A DNA stretch of 64,000 bases from Roseiarcus sp963809245. GTDB taxonomy: Bacteria; Pseudomonadota; Alphaproteobacteria; Rhizobiales; Beijerinckiaceae. Made by a program: the position numbers and the translations under genes. Of this stretch, positions 36,331 through 46,010 are shown piece by piece. Location: contig CAWEIU010000007.1 in the NCBI GenBank assembly GCA_963809245.1, forward strand, positions 62,001 to 126,000, read 5' to 3'. Each line of letters opens with the position of its first letter. The first letter of the stretch is position 1. Under the pieces are notes generated by a model that was given only the letters and a program-made list of their open reading frames with translations, was not told the origin of the DNA and made no database searches.

Positions 36331-37938
36331 ATGAGCGAGGCCTTCGTCGGCGTCGATGTGGGGACGGGAAGCGCGCGGGCGGGCGTGTTCGACGCCGACG
36401 GCCGCCTGCTTGCAAGCGCCAAGCGGCCAATTGCGATCTGGCGCGAGCCGGGTGAGATCGTCGAACAATCCTCGCAAGACATCTGGAACGCGGCCTGCGC
36501 CGCGGTGCGCGAAGCCGTCGGGCAATCAGGCCTCAGACCCAACGCGGTGGCCGGCGTCGGGTTCGACGCGACCTGCTCGCTGGTCGCGCTCGACGCAGAC
36601 GGCGGCTCGCTGCCGGTCGGCCCGAGCGGCGATCCGCGCCGCGACGTCATCGTCTGGATGGATCATCGCGCAGTCGCCGAGGCGGACGAGATCAATGCGA
36701 ACGGTCACCACATTCTGCGCTATGTCGGCGGCGCGATCTCGCCGGAGATGGAGCCGCCGAAGCTGCTGTGGCTGGCCCGCCACGCGCCGGAAACTTTCGC
36801 GAGGGCGGGTCACTTTCTCGACCTCACCGACTTCCTGACCTATCGCGCGAGCGGCTCGCTGGCGCGTTCCGCCTGCACGGTCACCTGCAAATGGACCTAC
36901 CTCGCCCATGAGGGACGCTGGCGGAAGGAGTTTTTCGACGCCATCGGCCTCGGCGCGCTCAGCGACGACGCCTTCCGGCGCATCGGCTCGCGAGTGGTCG
37001 ATCCCGGCACGCCGCTCGCCGCCGGCCTGACCGCGGAAGCGGCGTCCGCAATGGGTCTGGCGGCGGGCGCGCCGGTCGCCGCCGGCCTGATCGACGCCCA
37101 CGCGGGCGCGCTCGGCACGATGGGCGCCGCGCTCGGCGCCGAGGCGGCCGATCCGCGCAAGCGCCTTGCGCTCATCCTCGGCACGTCGTCCTGTTGCATG
37201 GCGTTGGCCGACGAGCCGCTCTTCATTCGCGGCGTGTGGGGCCCCTATCACTCCGCGTTGACGCCGGGCCAGTGGCTCGCCGAGGGCGGCCAGTCGGCCT
37301 TCGGCGCGGCGATCGACCATTTGATGCGTCTGCATCCGGCTTTTCCCGCCTACGCCCGCCGCGCCGACGGCTTCGAAACGATGGAGCGCGAGATCGTCTC
37401 GCGGGCGGGAAGCGAATCCGCCGCGGTTAGGCTCGCTCGCGACCTTCACGTGCTGCCGGACTTTCTCGGCAACCGATCGCCGCTCGCCGACCCCTTGGCG
37501 AGAGGCGGCCTTCTCGGCCTCGACTTCGGCGACGACGACAACAGCCTGCGCGCGCTCTATGTCGCGGGGCTGTGCGGCCTCGCTCAGGGCCTCAGGCAGA
37601 TCATCGGCGCGCTCGAGACCGGCGGCTATGGGTTCGACACGCTCGTCGTCAGCGGCGGCGCGGCGCGCAGCGCGCTGGTGCGCCAGATTATCGCCGACGC
37701 GACGGGCAAGCGGGTCGCGGCTCCGGAAACCAGAGAGCCCGTGCTGTTGGGCGCCGCGATGCTCGGAGCGGTCGCCGCCGGACGCCACACGATGCGCGGC
37801 GCGATGGCGGCGATGTCGCGGCTCGCCAGCGTCACCGAGCCGACCGGCGGCGAAATCGCCGCGCTGCACGCCAAGAAGGGCCGCGCTTTCGAAGCCTTGC
37901 AAAACGCGGAAAAACGCGTTCGGGAGGCGATGCGCTGA
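36331..37938 (+). CDS. FGGY-family pentulose/ketose kinase (ribulokinase-like)
   Basis: The 535-residue sugar kinase has the two ASKHA domains of the FGGY group: phosphate-1 loop FVGVDVGTGSARAGVFD, then VGFDATCSLVALD, VWMDHRA, the ATP-domain stretch LGTSSCCMALAD and the FGGY signature-2 region GFDTLVVSGGAARSALVRQI. The pattern RDVIVWMDHRA.AEADEIN matches the pentulose-kinase subfamily (ribulose/ribitol-type). In the Rhodobacter smo locus a xylulokinase has this place. Here the motif WMDHRA and the MEPPKLLW stretch suggest D-ribulose rather than xylulose, but this is uncertain. It opens the polyol locus, before the regulator. Confidence 0.85.
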   Translation: MSEAFVGVDVGTGSARAGVFDADGRLLASAKRPIAIWREPGEIVEQSSQDIWNAACAAVREAVGQSGLRPNAVAGVGFDATCSLVALDADGGSLPVGPSGDPRRDVIVWMDHRAVAEADEINANGHHILRYVGGAISPEMEPPKLLWLARHAPETFARAGHFLDLTDFLTYRASGSLARSACTVTCKWTYLAHEGRWRKEFFDAIGLGALSDDAFRRIGSRVVDPGTPLAAGLTAEAASAMGLAAGAPVAAGLIDAHAGALGTMGAALGAEAADPRKRLALILGTSSCCMALADEPLFIRGVWGPYHSALTPGQWLAEGGQSAFGAAIDHLMRLHPAFPAYARRADGFETMEREIVSRAGSESAAVRLARDLHVLPDFLGNRSPLADPLARGGLLGLDFGDDDNSLRALYVAGLCGLAQGLRQIIGALETGGYGFDTLVVSGGAARSALVRQIIADATGKRVAAPETREPVLLGAAMLGAVAAGRHTMRGAMAAMSRLASVTEPTGGEIAALHAKKGRAFEALQNAEKRVREAMR

Positions 37939-38056
37939 GCCATGAACCGCTCGCGGCAAATCCTCAATTTCGGCTGCGACGGCGCGCTCACCGGCGGGGC
38001 GCCGCCCCGCCTCGTTACAGATCAACGCGCACTGCGCATTGCGAGACCAACCGCCT

Positions 38057-39013
38057 ATGGGAAAATTCGCCGAGGTTGACAGTGCGCGCCTCGACGAGGC
38101 CGCCCGCGCCGGTTGGCTCTATTATGTCGCCGGCAATACGCAGGAGGAAATCGCCAAGAAGCTCGGCGTCTCCCGCCAGACGGCGCAGCGCCTTGTCTCG
38201 TTGGCCATGAGCGAGCGCCTGATCAAGGTGCGCCTCGATCATCCGATTGCCCACTGCATGGAGCTTTCCTCGCTGCTGCGTCAGCGCTATGATCTCCAGT
38301 ATTGCGAAGTTGCGCCGAGCGATCCGGCGTCGAATTCTTCGACGGTCGGCATCGCGCAACTCGCGGCGGGGGAGATGGAGCGATGGCTGCGTCGTCCGGA
38401 CCCAATCGTCATCGGCATTGGAACCGGCCGCACCATGCGGGCGGTGGCGGACCAGTTGCCGCCGATGCAGTGCCCGCAACACCGCCTCGTGGCGCTGGTC
38501 GGCACGATGAAGAACGACGGCTCCGCCTCGTTCTACGATGTCATCATCCGCGCGTCCGACACCGTGCGCGCGCCGCACTATCCGATGCCGCTGCCGGTCG
38601 TCGCCCCCTCGGCCGAGGAGCGCGATTTGCTCACGAGCCTGCCCTCGATCCGCAACGTGCGCGCCCTGATCGAGCAGGCGAACGTGACATTCGTCGGCGT
38701 CGGCGCGCTCGGCGAGAATTCTGCGCTCGTCAAGGACGGCTTCATCACCTCGCAGGAGAACGAAGCGCTGGAACGCGCCGGCGCCGTCGGGGAGATCACC
38801 GGCTGGGCGTTCGACGCGCGCGGGCGGCTGATCCTCGGCGAGATCAACGATCGCGTCGCCAGCGCACCGCTCAGCGTGCCGACCGAGCGCCTCATGATCG
38901 GCGTCGCGATGGGCCCCTCGCGCCGCGCCAGCATCCGGGGCGCCCTTGTCGGCAAGCTGATCTCCGGCCTCATCACCGACGAGGCGACGGCCGAACACCT
39001 ATTGCGGCGCTAA
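38057..39013 (+). CDS. SorC-family transcriptional regulator of polyol genes
   Basis: The 318-residue protein has an N-terminal helix-turn-helix (NTQEEIAKKLGVSRQTAQRL, residues about 27-46) and a large C-terminal sugar-phosphate-binding domain (VIGIGTGRTMRAVADQLP, LVALVGTMKNDGSASFYDVI). SorC-type regulators sense a phosphorylated sugar and turn polyol operons on or off. In Rhodobacter sphaeroides the related smoC sits next to the same transport genes. ATG 38057 was chosen since the six upstream codons match no family start. It lies directly upstream of the transporter promoter. Confidence 0.88.
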   Translation: MGKFAEVDSARLDEAARAGWLYYVAGNTQEEIAKKLGVSRQTAQRLVSLAMSERLIKVRLDHPIAHCMELSSLLRQRYDLQYCEVAPSDPASNSSTVGIAQLAAGEMERWLRRPDPIVIGIGTGRTMRAVADQLPPMQCPQHRLVALVGTMKNDGSASFYDVIIRASDTVRAPHYPMPLPVVAPSAEERDLLTSLPSIRNVRALIEQANVTFVGVGALGENSALVKDGFITSQENEALERAGAVGEITGWAFDARGRLILGEINDRVASAPLSVPTERLMIGVAMGPSRRASIRGALVGKLISGLITDEATAEHLLRR

Positions 39014-39135
39014 GGTTTCTCCGCCCCGGCGCCGGCGGAGAGAAGCGACTGGTCGGCGCTGCGTCAATCAAGCAGCGACTGCGCGGTCCCGCGCTTTGTT
39101 TCCCACTTTTATTGCGTCGCAGCAACGATTGGCGA

Positions 39136-39187
39136 TTGACTTCGAAACCCGTGACGACGAATATTCGCTCGCATTGAAGGCAAATGC
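39136..39187 (+). promoter_or_regulatory. Candidate promoter and operator of the polyol operon
   Basis: TTGACT at 39136-39141 and GAATAT at 39159-39164 (17-base spacer) form a plausible housekeeping promoter in the 211-base gap between the SorC regulator and the binding-protein gene. Just after the -10, GCATT (39171-39175) and AATGC (39183-39187) form an inverted repeat that overlaps the expected transcription start, a good position for a SorC operator. Both are inferred from pattern only. Confidence 0.4.
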
Positions 39188-39224
39188 TCACGCTTGGGCA
39201 ACGCCCCACCTGGAGGAAACGTTC

Positions 39225-40539
39225 ATGTCGACTCTCGTAAGGAGTTCTACTCGGGGCTTGCGCCCTGTCCACCCTTTCGCTGTCCGCCTACGCCGAGACG
39301 ACGCTGACGATCGCCACCGTCAACAATAGCGACATGATCCGGATGCAGAGGCTCACCGACGACTTCACCAAGGCCAATCCGGACATCAAGCTCAACTGGG
39401 TGACGCTCGAAGAGAACGTGCTGCGCCAGAAGGTGACGACCGACATCGCGACCAAGGGCGGCCAGTTCGACGTCCTGACGATCGGCACCTACGAGGTTCC
39501 GATCTGGGGCAAGAAGCATTGGCTGGCGCCGCTCGACAATCTGGGCGCCGATTATGACGCCGACGACCTCCTGCCGCCGATCCGCGCCGGCCTCACCGTC
39601 GACGGCAAGCTCGACGCCGCGCCGTTCTATGGCGAGAGCTCCTTCGTCATGTATCGCAAGGACTTGATGGACAAGGCCGGGCTCAAGATGCCCGAGGCGC
39701 CGACTTGGGAGTTCATCCGCCAGGCGGCCGACAAGATGACCGACAAGACGAACGGCGTCTACGGCATTTGCCTGCGCGGCAAGGCCGGCTGGGGCGAGAA
39801 CATGGCGTTCCTGACCGCGATGTCCAATTCGTTCGGCGCGCGCTGGTTCGACGAGAAGTGGAACGCGCAGTTCAATACGCCTGAATGGAAGAAAACGCTC
39901 GACTACTATCTCGCGATCATGAAGGCCGACGGCCCGCCCGGCGCCTCCTCCAACGGCTTCAACGAAAATCTCGCGCTGTTCAACGCCGGCAAGTGCGGCA
40001 TATGGATCGATGCGACTGTCGCCGCCTCCTTCGTCACCGGGAAGAACTCGACCGTCGCCGACAAGGTTGGGTTCGCGCTGGCGCCCGACAATGGCCTCGG
40101 CAAGCGGGGCAATTGGCTGTGGGCGTGGTCGCTCGCCATTCCCACCGGCTCGAAGAAGGTCGCCGACGCCGAGAAGTTCATCTCCTGGGCGACAAGCAAG
40201 CACTACACCGATCTCGTCGCCTCCAAGGAGGGGTGGGCGAACGTTCCCCCGGGCACACGGACGTCGCTTTACAAGAATCCCGAATATCTGAAGGCGGCGC
40301 CGTTCGCGGAATTGACGTTGCAGTCGATCAACTCTGCCGATCCGCTCCATCCGACCGTCAAGCCGGTCCCGTACACCGGCGTGCAGTTCGTCGCGATCCC
40401 CGAGTTCCAGGGCATTGCGACCGATGTCGGCCAGGACTTCTCGGCGGCGCTCGCCGGAACGATGACCGGCGACGCGGCTCTGGCCGCCGCGCAGTCGAGC
40501 ACGGAATCGGCGATGAAGAAGGCCGGCTACATCAAGTAG
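39225..40539 (+). pseudogene. Polyol ABC transporter substrate-binding protein (SmoE-like), frameshifted in the signal peptide
   Basis: A strong ribosome site GGAGG (39212) precedes ATG 39225, but the frame from there stops at 39329. The mature protein is in the next frame: CALSTLSLSAYAETTLTIAT, then NNSDMIRMQRLTDDFTKANP. One extra base around 39241-39257 breaks the signal peptide. Removal at about 39245 restores MSTLVRSLLGACALSTLSLS and a protein of 437 residues, the usual SmoE length. The alternative start ATG 39334 would make a protein without signal, useless as a periplasmic binder. The body is the family-1 sugar-binding fold (FDVLTIGTYEVPIWGKKHWL, YGICLRGKAGWGENM). It binds sorbitol/mannitol-type polyols by analogy. 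Confidence 0.8.
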
Positions 40540-40582
40540 CCGGCGTTCCTGCGCGCCGTCTTGCCGAGGTTCCTCCCGCCTC

Positions 40583-40619
40583 GGCCCCCCTTCCCCGCTT
40601 GTCGGGGAGGGGCCTTTTT
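40583..40619 (+). terminator. Attenuator-type hairpin between binding protein and permease genes
   Basis: GGCCCC...TTCCCCG (40583-40597) pairs with CGGGGAGGGGCC (40602-40613) and is followed by TTTTT (40614-40618). A partial terminator after the first gene of a binding-protein operon would give an excess of binding protein over permease, as is usual. Its GGGGAGGGG arms resemble the P3 palindromes. Confidence 0.7.
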
Positions 40620-40681
40620 CCCGCCGCCGCTGGCGGGAAATCCTGGGAGACGCGTATTCCGCCGCACCGCGGCGCGCATTG

Positions 40682-40729
40682 AAAAGGCTTCAGGTCCGAA
40701 AAGGCTTCAGGTCCGAAAGGCTTCAGGTC
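40682..40729 (+). repeat. Three tandem 17-bp repeats at the start of the first permease gene
   Basis: AAAAGGCTTCAGGTCCG occurs at 40682-40698 and 40699-40715, and a shortened copy AAAGGCTTCAGGTC at 40716-40729 runs directly into ATG 40730. Each copy contains AAAAGG or AAAGG, which could serve as a weak ribosome site. Copy-number change would alter translation initiation spacing. Confidence 0.85.
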
Positions 40730-41602
40730 ATGGCGACGCAACAAACCAAGACGGCCGGGCGTCTTCTCGTCGCCCCTTCGGTCATCCTTCTCTTCCTCTG
40801 GATGATCGTGCCCCTGGTGATGACGCTCTATTTCTCGACGCTGCACTACAGCCTTCTCGACTCTGAAAACATCTCCTTCGTCGGCCTGCAAAACTACGCC
40901 TACTTCCTCAGCGACCCGAATTTCCTTACTGCGATCGCCAACACACTCATCCTCGTCGGCTCGGTGCTCGCCATCAGCGTCGGCGGCGGCATTCTGGTCG
41001 CCCTGTTGATGGACCAGCCGATCTTCGGCCAGAGCATCGTGCGCCTGATGGTGATCGCGCCGTTCTTCGTCATGCCGACCGTCAGCGCGCTCGTCTGGAA
41101 GAACCTGCTGATGAATCCGGTGTCCGGCCTCTTTGCCTGGATCGCCCACAGCCTCGGCCTTCCCGCGGTCGACTGGTTCACCAATTGGCCGATGCTGTCG
41201 GTGATCCTGATCGTTTCCTGGCAATGGCTGCCGTTCGCGAGCTTGATCCTGCTGACGGCGCTGCAATCCTTCGACGAGGAGCAGAAAGAGGCGGCGACGC
41301 TCGACGGCGCCGACCCGATCTCGTTCTTCTTCTATCTCGTCCTGCCGCATATCGCGCGCGCGATCACGGTCGTCGTCCTGATCGAGACGATCTTTCTGCT
41401 CGGCGTCTTCGCGGAGATCTATGTCACGACCAATGGCGGCCCGGGCGTCGCAACGACCAACATCGCCTTCCTCGTCTATAAGCAGGCTCTGCTCGACTTC
41501 GACGTCGGCGGGGCCTCGGCGGGCGGCGTCATCGCGGTCGTGCTCGCCAACATCGTCGCGATCTTCCTCATGCGCATCGTCGGCAGGAACCTGGAGGGCT
41601 GA
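40730..41602 (+). CDS. Polyol ABC transporter permease 1 (SmoF-like)
   Basis: The 290-residue inner-membrane protein has six predicted helices and the binding-protein-dependent permease EAA loop, KEAATLDGADPISFFFYLVL, which docks on the ATPase. The N-terminal helix GRLLVAPSVILLFLWMIVPL and the FFVMPTVSALVWKNLLMNP stretch are typical of the MalF/UgpA type. ATG 40730 is chosen because family members start with a short polar tail before the first helix. Upstream stand the triple 17-bp repeat and an attenuator. The gene ends 4 bases before permease 2. Confidence 0.92.
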   Translation: MATQQTKTAGRLLVAPSVILLFLWMIVPLVMTLYFSTLHYSLLDSENISFVGLQNYAYFLSDPNFLTAIANTLILVGSVLAISVGGGILVALLMDQPIFGQSIVRLMVIAPFFVMPTVSALVWKNLLMNPVSGLFAWIAHSLGLPAVDWFTNWPMLSVILIVSWQWLPFASLILLTALQSFDEEQKEAATLDGADPISFFFYLVLPHIARAITVVVLIETIFLLGVFAEIYVTTNGGPGVATTNIAFLVYKQALLDFDVGGASAGGVIAVVLANIVAIFLMRIVGRNLEG

Positions 41603-41606
41603 GGCC

Positions 41607-42437
41607 ATGGCGCTCAAGCAAACGATGAGCAAACGACTCGGGATGAGCGCCGCCGCGTGGGTGGTCGGCTTTCTGATTTTCTTTCCGATCTTGTGGACGT
41701 TCCTCGCCAGCTTCAAGACCGAAGCCGACGCATTCGCGATCCCGCCGAAGTTCCTCTTCTTTCACTGGACGCCCGAGAATTATGTCCAGGTGGAGGAGCG
41801 CTCGAACTACCTGCTGTTCGCTTACAATTCGATCGTGCTCTCGGTCGGCGCCAATCTCGTCGGGCTCATCATCGCCGTCCCTGCGGCCTGGTCGATGGCT
41901 TTCGCGCCGACCAAGCGCACCAAGGACGTGCTGATGTGGATGCTGTCGACCAAGATGATGCCGAGCGTCGGCGTGCTGGTGCCGATCTATCTCTTGTTCC
42001 GCGACTTCCATCTGCTGGATAGCCGCCTAGGCATCGGCTTCGTGCTGCTGATGATGAATTTGCCGATCCTCATCTGGATGCTGTACACGTACTTCAAGGA
42101 AATCCCCGTCGACATTCTCGAGGCGGCGCGGATGGACGGCGCCTCGCTGATGAACGAGATTCTCTACGTCCTGACGCCGATGGCCGTGCCGGGCATCGCC
42201 TCGACCATGCTGCTCGCCATCATCCTCTCCTGGAACGAGGCGTTCTGGACGCTCAATCTGACGACGTCCAATGCGGCGCCGCTGACCGCCTTCATCGCAT
42301 CCTATTCGGCGCCCGAGGGCCTCTTCTGGGCCAAGCTCTCCGCCGCCTCCACCCTCGCAATCGCGCCGATTCTCATCCTCGGCTGGTTCTCGCAGCGCCA
42401 ATTGGTGCGCGGCTTGACCTTCGGCGCGGTGAAGTGA
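41607..42437 (+). CDS. Polyol ABC transporter permease 2 (SmoG-like)
   Basis: The 276-residue permease has six helices and the EAA motif LEAARMDGASLMNEILYVLT. It is the MalG-type partner of the previous gene, with the expected MPSVGVLVPIYLLFRDFHLL and LSWNEAFWTLNLTTSNAAPL stretches (the latter typical of polyol transporters). ATG 41607 follows the previous stop by four bases. The ATPase gene begins 25 bases downstream. Confidence 0.93.
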   Translation: MALKQTMSKRLGMSAAAWVVGFLIFFPILWTFLASFKTEADAFAIPPKFLFFHWTPENYVQVEERSNYLLFAYNSIVLSVGANLVGLIIAVPAAWSMAFAPTKRTKDVLMWMLSTKMMPSVGVLVPIYLLFRDFHLLDSRLGIGFVLLMMNLPILIWMLYTYFKEIPVDILEAARMDGASLMNEILYVLTPMAVPGIASTMLLAIILSWNEAFWTLNLTTSNAAPLTAFIASYSAPEGLFWAKLSAASTLAIAPILILGWFSQRQLVRGLTFGAVK

Positions 42438-42462
42438 ACGACGGGCAACGAAAGAGACGATC

Positions 42463-43461
<999 letters not shown>

Positions 43462-43503
43462 GGCGGCCTCGCGCGGTCGCCGTCGCACAATCGCGAAACA
43501 ACG

Positions 43504-44991
43504 GTGAATGAAATGAGCATTAAATTATCCGCCGGCGCCTTGCCGAGCCTTCCGGCTGGCGTGGCGGCGCCAAACTATCGTCGCGCCGATCTGAGCGCGG
43601 GGATCCTTCATTTCGGCGTCGGCAATTTCCATCGCGCCCATCAGGCCGTCTATCTCGACGACCTCTTCAACGAGGGCCGGGACCACAATTGGGCGCTGAT
43701 CGGCGCGGGCGTGCGCGACGCCGACGCGCTCGTGCGCGAGAAGCTCGGCGAGCAGGACTGGCTGACGACGGTCGTCGAGCAGGAAGCGAATTCGACCAAG
43801 GCGCGCGTGGTCGGGTCCATGATCGACTTCATCGCCCCGGGCGATGTCGCCGCGACGCTCGAAGCGCTCGCGCGGCCGGAGATTCGCATCGTCTCGATGA
43901 CGATCACCGAGGGCGGCTATTACATCTCGCCGGCCACCCAACATTTCGACGCGGCCCATCCCGAGATCGTCTACGACGCGCGCAACCTCGACGCGCCGAA
44001 GACCGTGTTCGGCCTGATCGTCGCCGGCCTCAAGCGCCGCAGAGCCGCCGGAATCGCCCCATTCACGGTGATGTCGTGCGACAACATTCCCGGCAACGGC
44101 CATGTCACCGAGAACGCGGTCGCCGGGCTCGCGGAGCTCGCCGATCCGGAACTCGCCGGTTGGATTCGCCGCGAAGTCGCCTTCCCCAATTCGATGGTGG
44201 ACCGCATCACGCCGGCGACCTCCGATCGCGAGCGCAACATGTTGCGCGAAACCTTCGGGCTCGAAGACAATTGGCCGGTCTTCTGCGAGGAGTTCCGGCA
44301 ATGGGTGCTCGAGGATAGGTTTCCCGCCGGCCGCCCGGCTTTGGAGCAGGCCGGTGTCACCTTCACGTCCGATGTCGCGCCCTTCGAGTTGATGAAGATG
44401 CGCATCCTCAACGGCGGCCACGCCGCCATCGCCTATCCCGCCGCGCTGCTCGACATTCATTTCGTCCATGAGGCGATGGAGGATGCGCAGATCAACGCCT
44501 TCCTGGAAAAGCTGACCAAGGACGAAATCATTCCGACCGTGCCGCCGCCTTCCGGGGTCGATCTCGAGGACTATCGCAGCTTGATCGCGCGGCGCTTCGC
44601 CAATCCGAAGATCGGCGACACGATTACGCGTCTCTGTCTCGACGGCTCCAACCGGCAACCCAAATTCATCTTGCCGACCGCGGCGGATCGCCGCAAATCC
44701 AATGCCTCCCTGGACGGGCTCGCGCTCGTCTCGGCCCTATGGTGCCGCTATTGCTATGGGGAGACGGAAAGCGGGAAGACCATCGCGCCGAACGATCCGA
44801 GCTGGGACCGCATTCAGGCGGCGGCGAGACAGGCGCGCAACGACCCGCAAGCGTTCCTCGCGATGGGCGACATTTTCGGCGCCCTCGCGCAGGACGCGAC
44901 CTACGTCGCTGCGTTTTCGAAGGCGCTTTCGGCGTTGTGGTCGAACGGCGTTCGCGCGACGCTCGGCGCCTATCTCGCCGGCCACTCCTAA
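43504..44991 (+). CDS. mtlK: Mannitol 2-dehydrogenase
   Basis: This enzyme oxidises D-mannitol (and often D-arabitol or D-sorbitol) with NAD to the corresponding ketose. The 495-residue long-chain polyol dehydrogenase has an N-terminal Rossmann part (LHFGVGNFHRAHQAVYLDDL) and the catalytic triad Lys298-Asn303-His306 in KMRILNGGH, equivalent to K295/N300/H303 of the Pseudomonas enzyme. The family hallmark TITEGGYY is present. A GTG start at 43504 or ATG 43513 are both possible. It follows the transporter after 42 bases and precedes smoS. Confidence 0.94.
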   Translation: MNEMSIKLSAGALPSLPAGVAAPNYRRADLSAGILHFGVGNFHRAHQAVYLDDLFNEGRDHNWALIGAGVRDADALVREKLGEQDWLTTVVEQEANSTKARVVGSMIDFIAPGDVAATLEALARPEIRIVSMTITEGGYYISPATQHFDAAHPEIVYDARNLDAPKTVFGLIVAGLKRRRAAGIAPFTVMSCDNIPGNGHVTENAVAGLAELADPELAGWIRREVAFPNSMVDRITPATSDRERNMLRETFGLEDNWPVFCEEFRQWVLEDRFPAGRPALEQAGVTFTSDVAPFELMKMRILNGGHAAIAYPAALLDIHFVHEAMEDAQINAFLEKLTKDEIIPTVPPPSGVDLEDYRSLIARRFANPKIGDTITRLCLDGSNRQPKFILPTAADRRKSNASLDGLALVSALWCRYCYGETESGKTIAPNDPSWDRIQAAARQARNDPQAFLAMGDIFGALAQDATYVAAFSKALSALWSNGVRATLGAYLAGHS

Positions 44992-45020
44992 CGCGCGTCG
45001 CATTTTGTTCAAACCAAAGC

Positions 45021-45103
45021 CGTCATGGCGAGCGAAGCGAGGCAATCCAGCAGCGCCAGGCGGAACGATGGATTGCTTCGTTGCTCCGCTCGTCGCAATG
45101 ACG
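45021..45103. repeat. Palindromic repeat, family P1
   Basis: The left arm (45021-45049) begins CGTCATGGCGAGCGAAGCGA and ends GGCAATCCA. The right arm (45069-45103) begins TGGATTGCTTCG and ends GTCGCAATGACG, its imperfect reverse complement. The 19-base centre is GCAGCGCCAGG-type sequence also found in the second copy at 50919-51000. It lies between mtlK and smoS within one operon. Confidence 0.85.
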
Positions 45104-45123
45104 GTTCTAACACGAGTCCACCG

Positions 45124-45894
45124 ATGAGACTGAAAGACAAGATCGCGATCGTAACCGGTGGCGCGCGCGGCATCGGCGAGGCGATCGTCCGCGCCTATGC
45201 GGCGGAGGGCGCCCATGTCGCCATCGCCGACCTTGAAATCGACAAGGCCCGCGCGCTCGCCGCCGAACTCGGCGGCAAGGCGATGGCCCTCGCGCTCGAC
45301 GTTCGCGACCTCGGTTCGATCGACGCGGCGGTCCGCGAGGTCGTCGCGACGCTCGGCGGCGTCGACATCCTCGTCAACAACGCCGGCATCTTCAACATGG
45401 CGCCGCTGTCGGAGATCACCGAGGCCGACTTCGACCGGCAGTTCGGCGTCAATGTGCGCGGCCTTCTCTTCATGACCAAGGCCGTCGCCGCCGAGATGGA
45501 GCGCCAGAGGCGCGGGGGAAAGATCATCAACCTCTCCTCGCAGGCCGGCCGACGCGGCGAACCCTACATTGCCGTCTACTGCGCCAGCAAAGCGGCGGTC
45601 ATCAGCCTCACCCAGTCGCTCGGGCTCGAACTCATCAAGAAGGGCATCTACGTCAACGCGATCGCGCCCGGCGTCGTCGATACGCCGATGTGGGATCACG
45701 TCGATTCGCTGTTCGCCAAATACGAGAAGCGACCGATCGGCGAGAAGAAGCGTCTCGTCGGCGTGGCCGTCCCGCTCGGCCGGATGGGCGCCCCTGACGA
45801 CTACCGCGGCCCCGCCGTGTTCCTGGCCTCTTCCGAATCCGACTACGTCGTCGCGCAGACGCTCAACGTCGACGGCGGCAATTGGATGAGCTGA
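45124..45894 (+). CDS. smoS: Sorbitol (glucitol) dehydrogenase, short-chain type
   Basis: The 256-residue short-chain dehydrogenase oxidises D-glucitol to D-fructose. It has the NAD motif TGGARGIG (11-18), NNAG (85-88), and the catalytic Ser139-Tyr152-Lys156 in SSQAGRRGEP / YCASK. It matches my memory of Rhodobacter SmoS closely, including SQAGRRGE, VYCASKAAVISLTQS and the C-terminal AQTLNVDGGNWMS. Start ATG 45124. It is the last gene of the polyol locus and is separated from mtlK by a P1 palindrome. Confidence 0.93.
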   Translation: MRLKDKIAIVTGGARGIGEAIVRAYAAEGAHVAIADLEIDKARALAAELGGKAMALALDVRDLGSIDAAVREVVATLGGVDILVNNAGIFNMAPLSEITEADFDRQFGVNVRGLLFMTKAVAAEMERQRRGGKIINLSSQAGRRGEPYIAVYCASKAAVISLTQSLGLELIKKGIYVNAIAPGVVDTPMWDHVDSLFAKYEKRPIGEKKRLVGVAVPLGRMGAPDDYRGPAVFLASSESDYVVAQTLNVDGGNWMS

Positions 45895-46010
45895 ATTCCC
45901 TACGCCAAGCCAGGCACGCGCTCTTGTCGTGACGAGGGCGCGGGCGCACAATTCTCCCGGCCAGCGGCGCGCTTGCGCGCCACTGGGGTGAACAGCGGGG
46001 GAAGCGCGAC

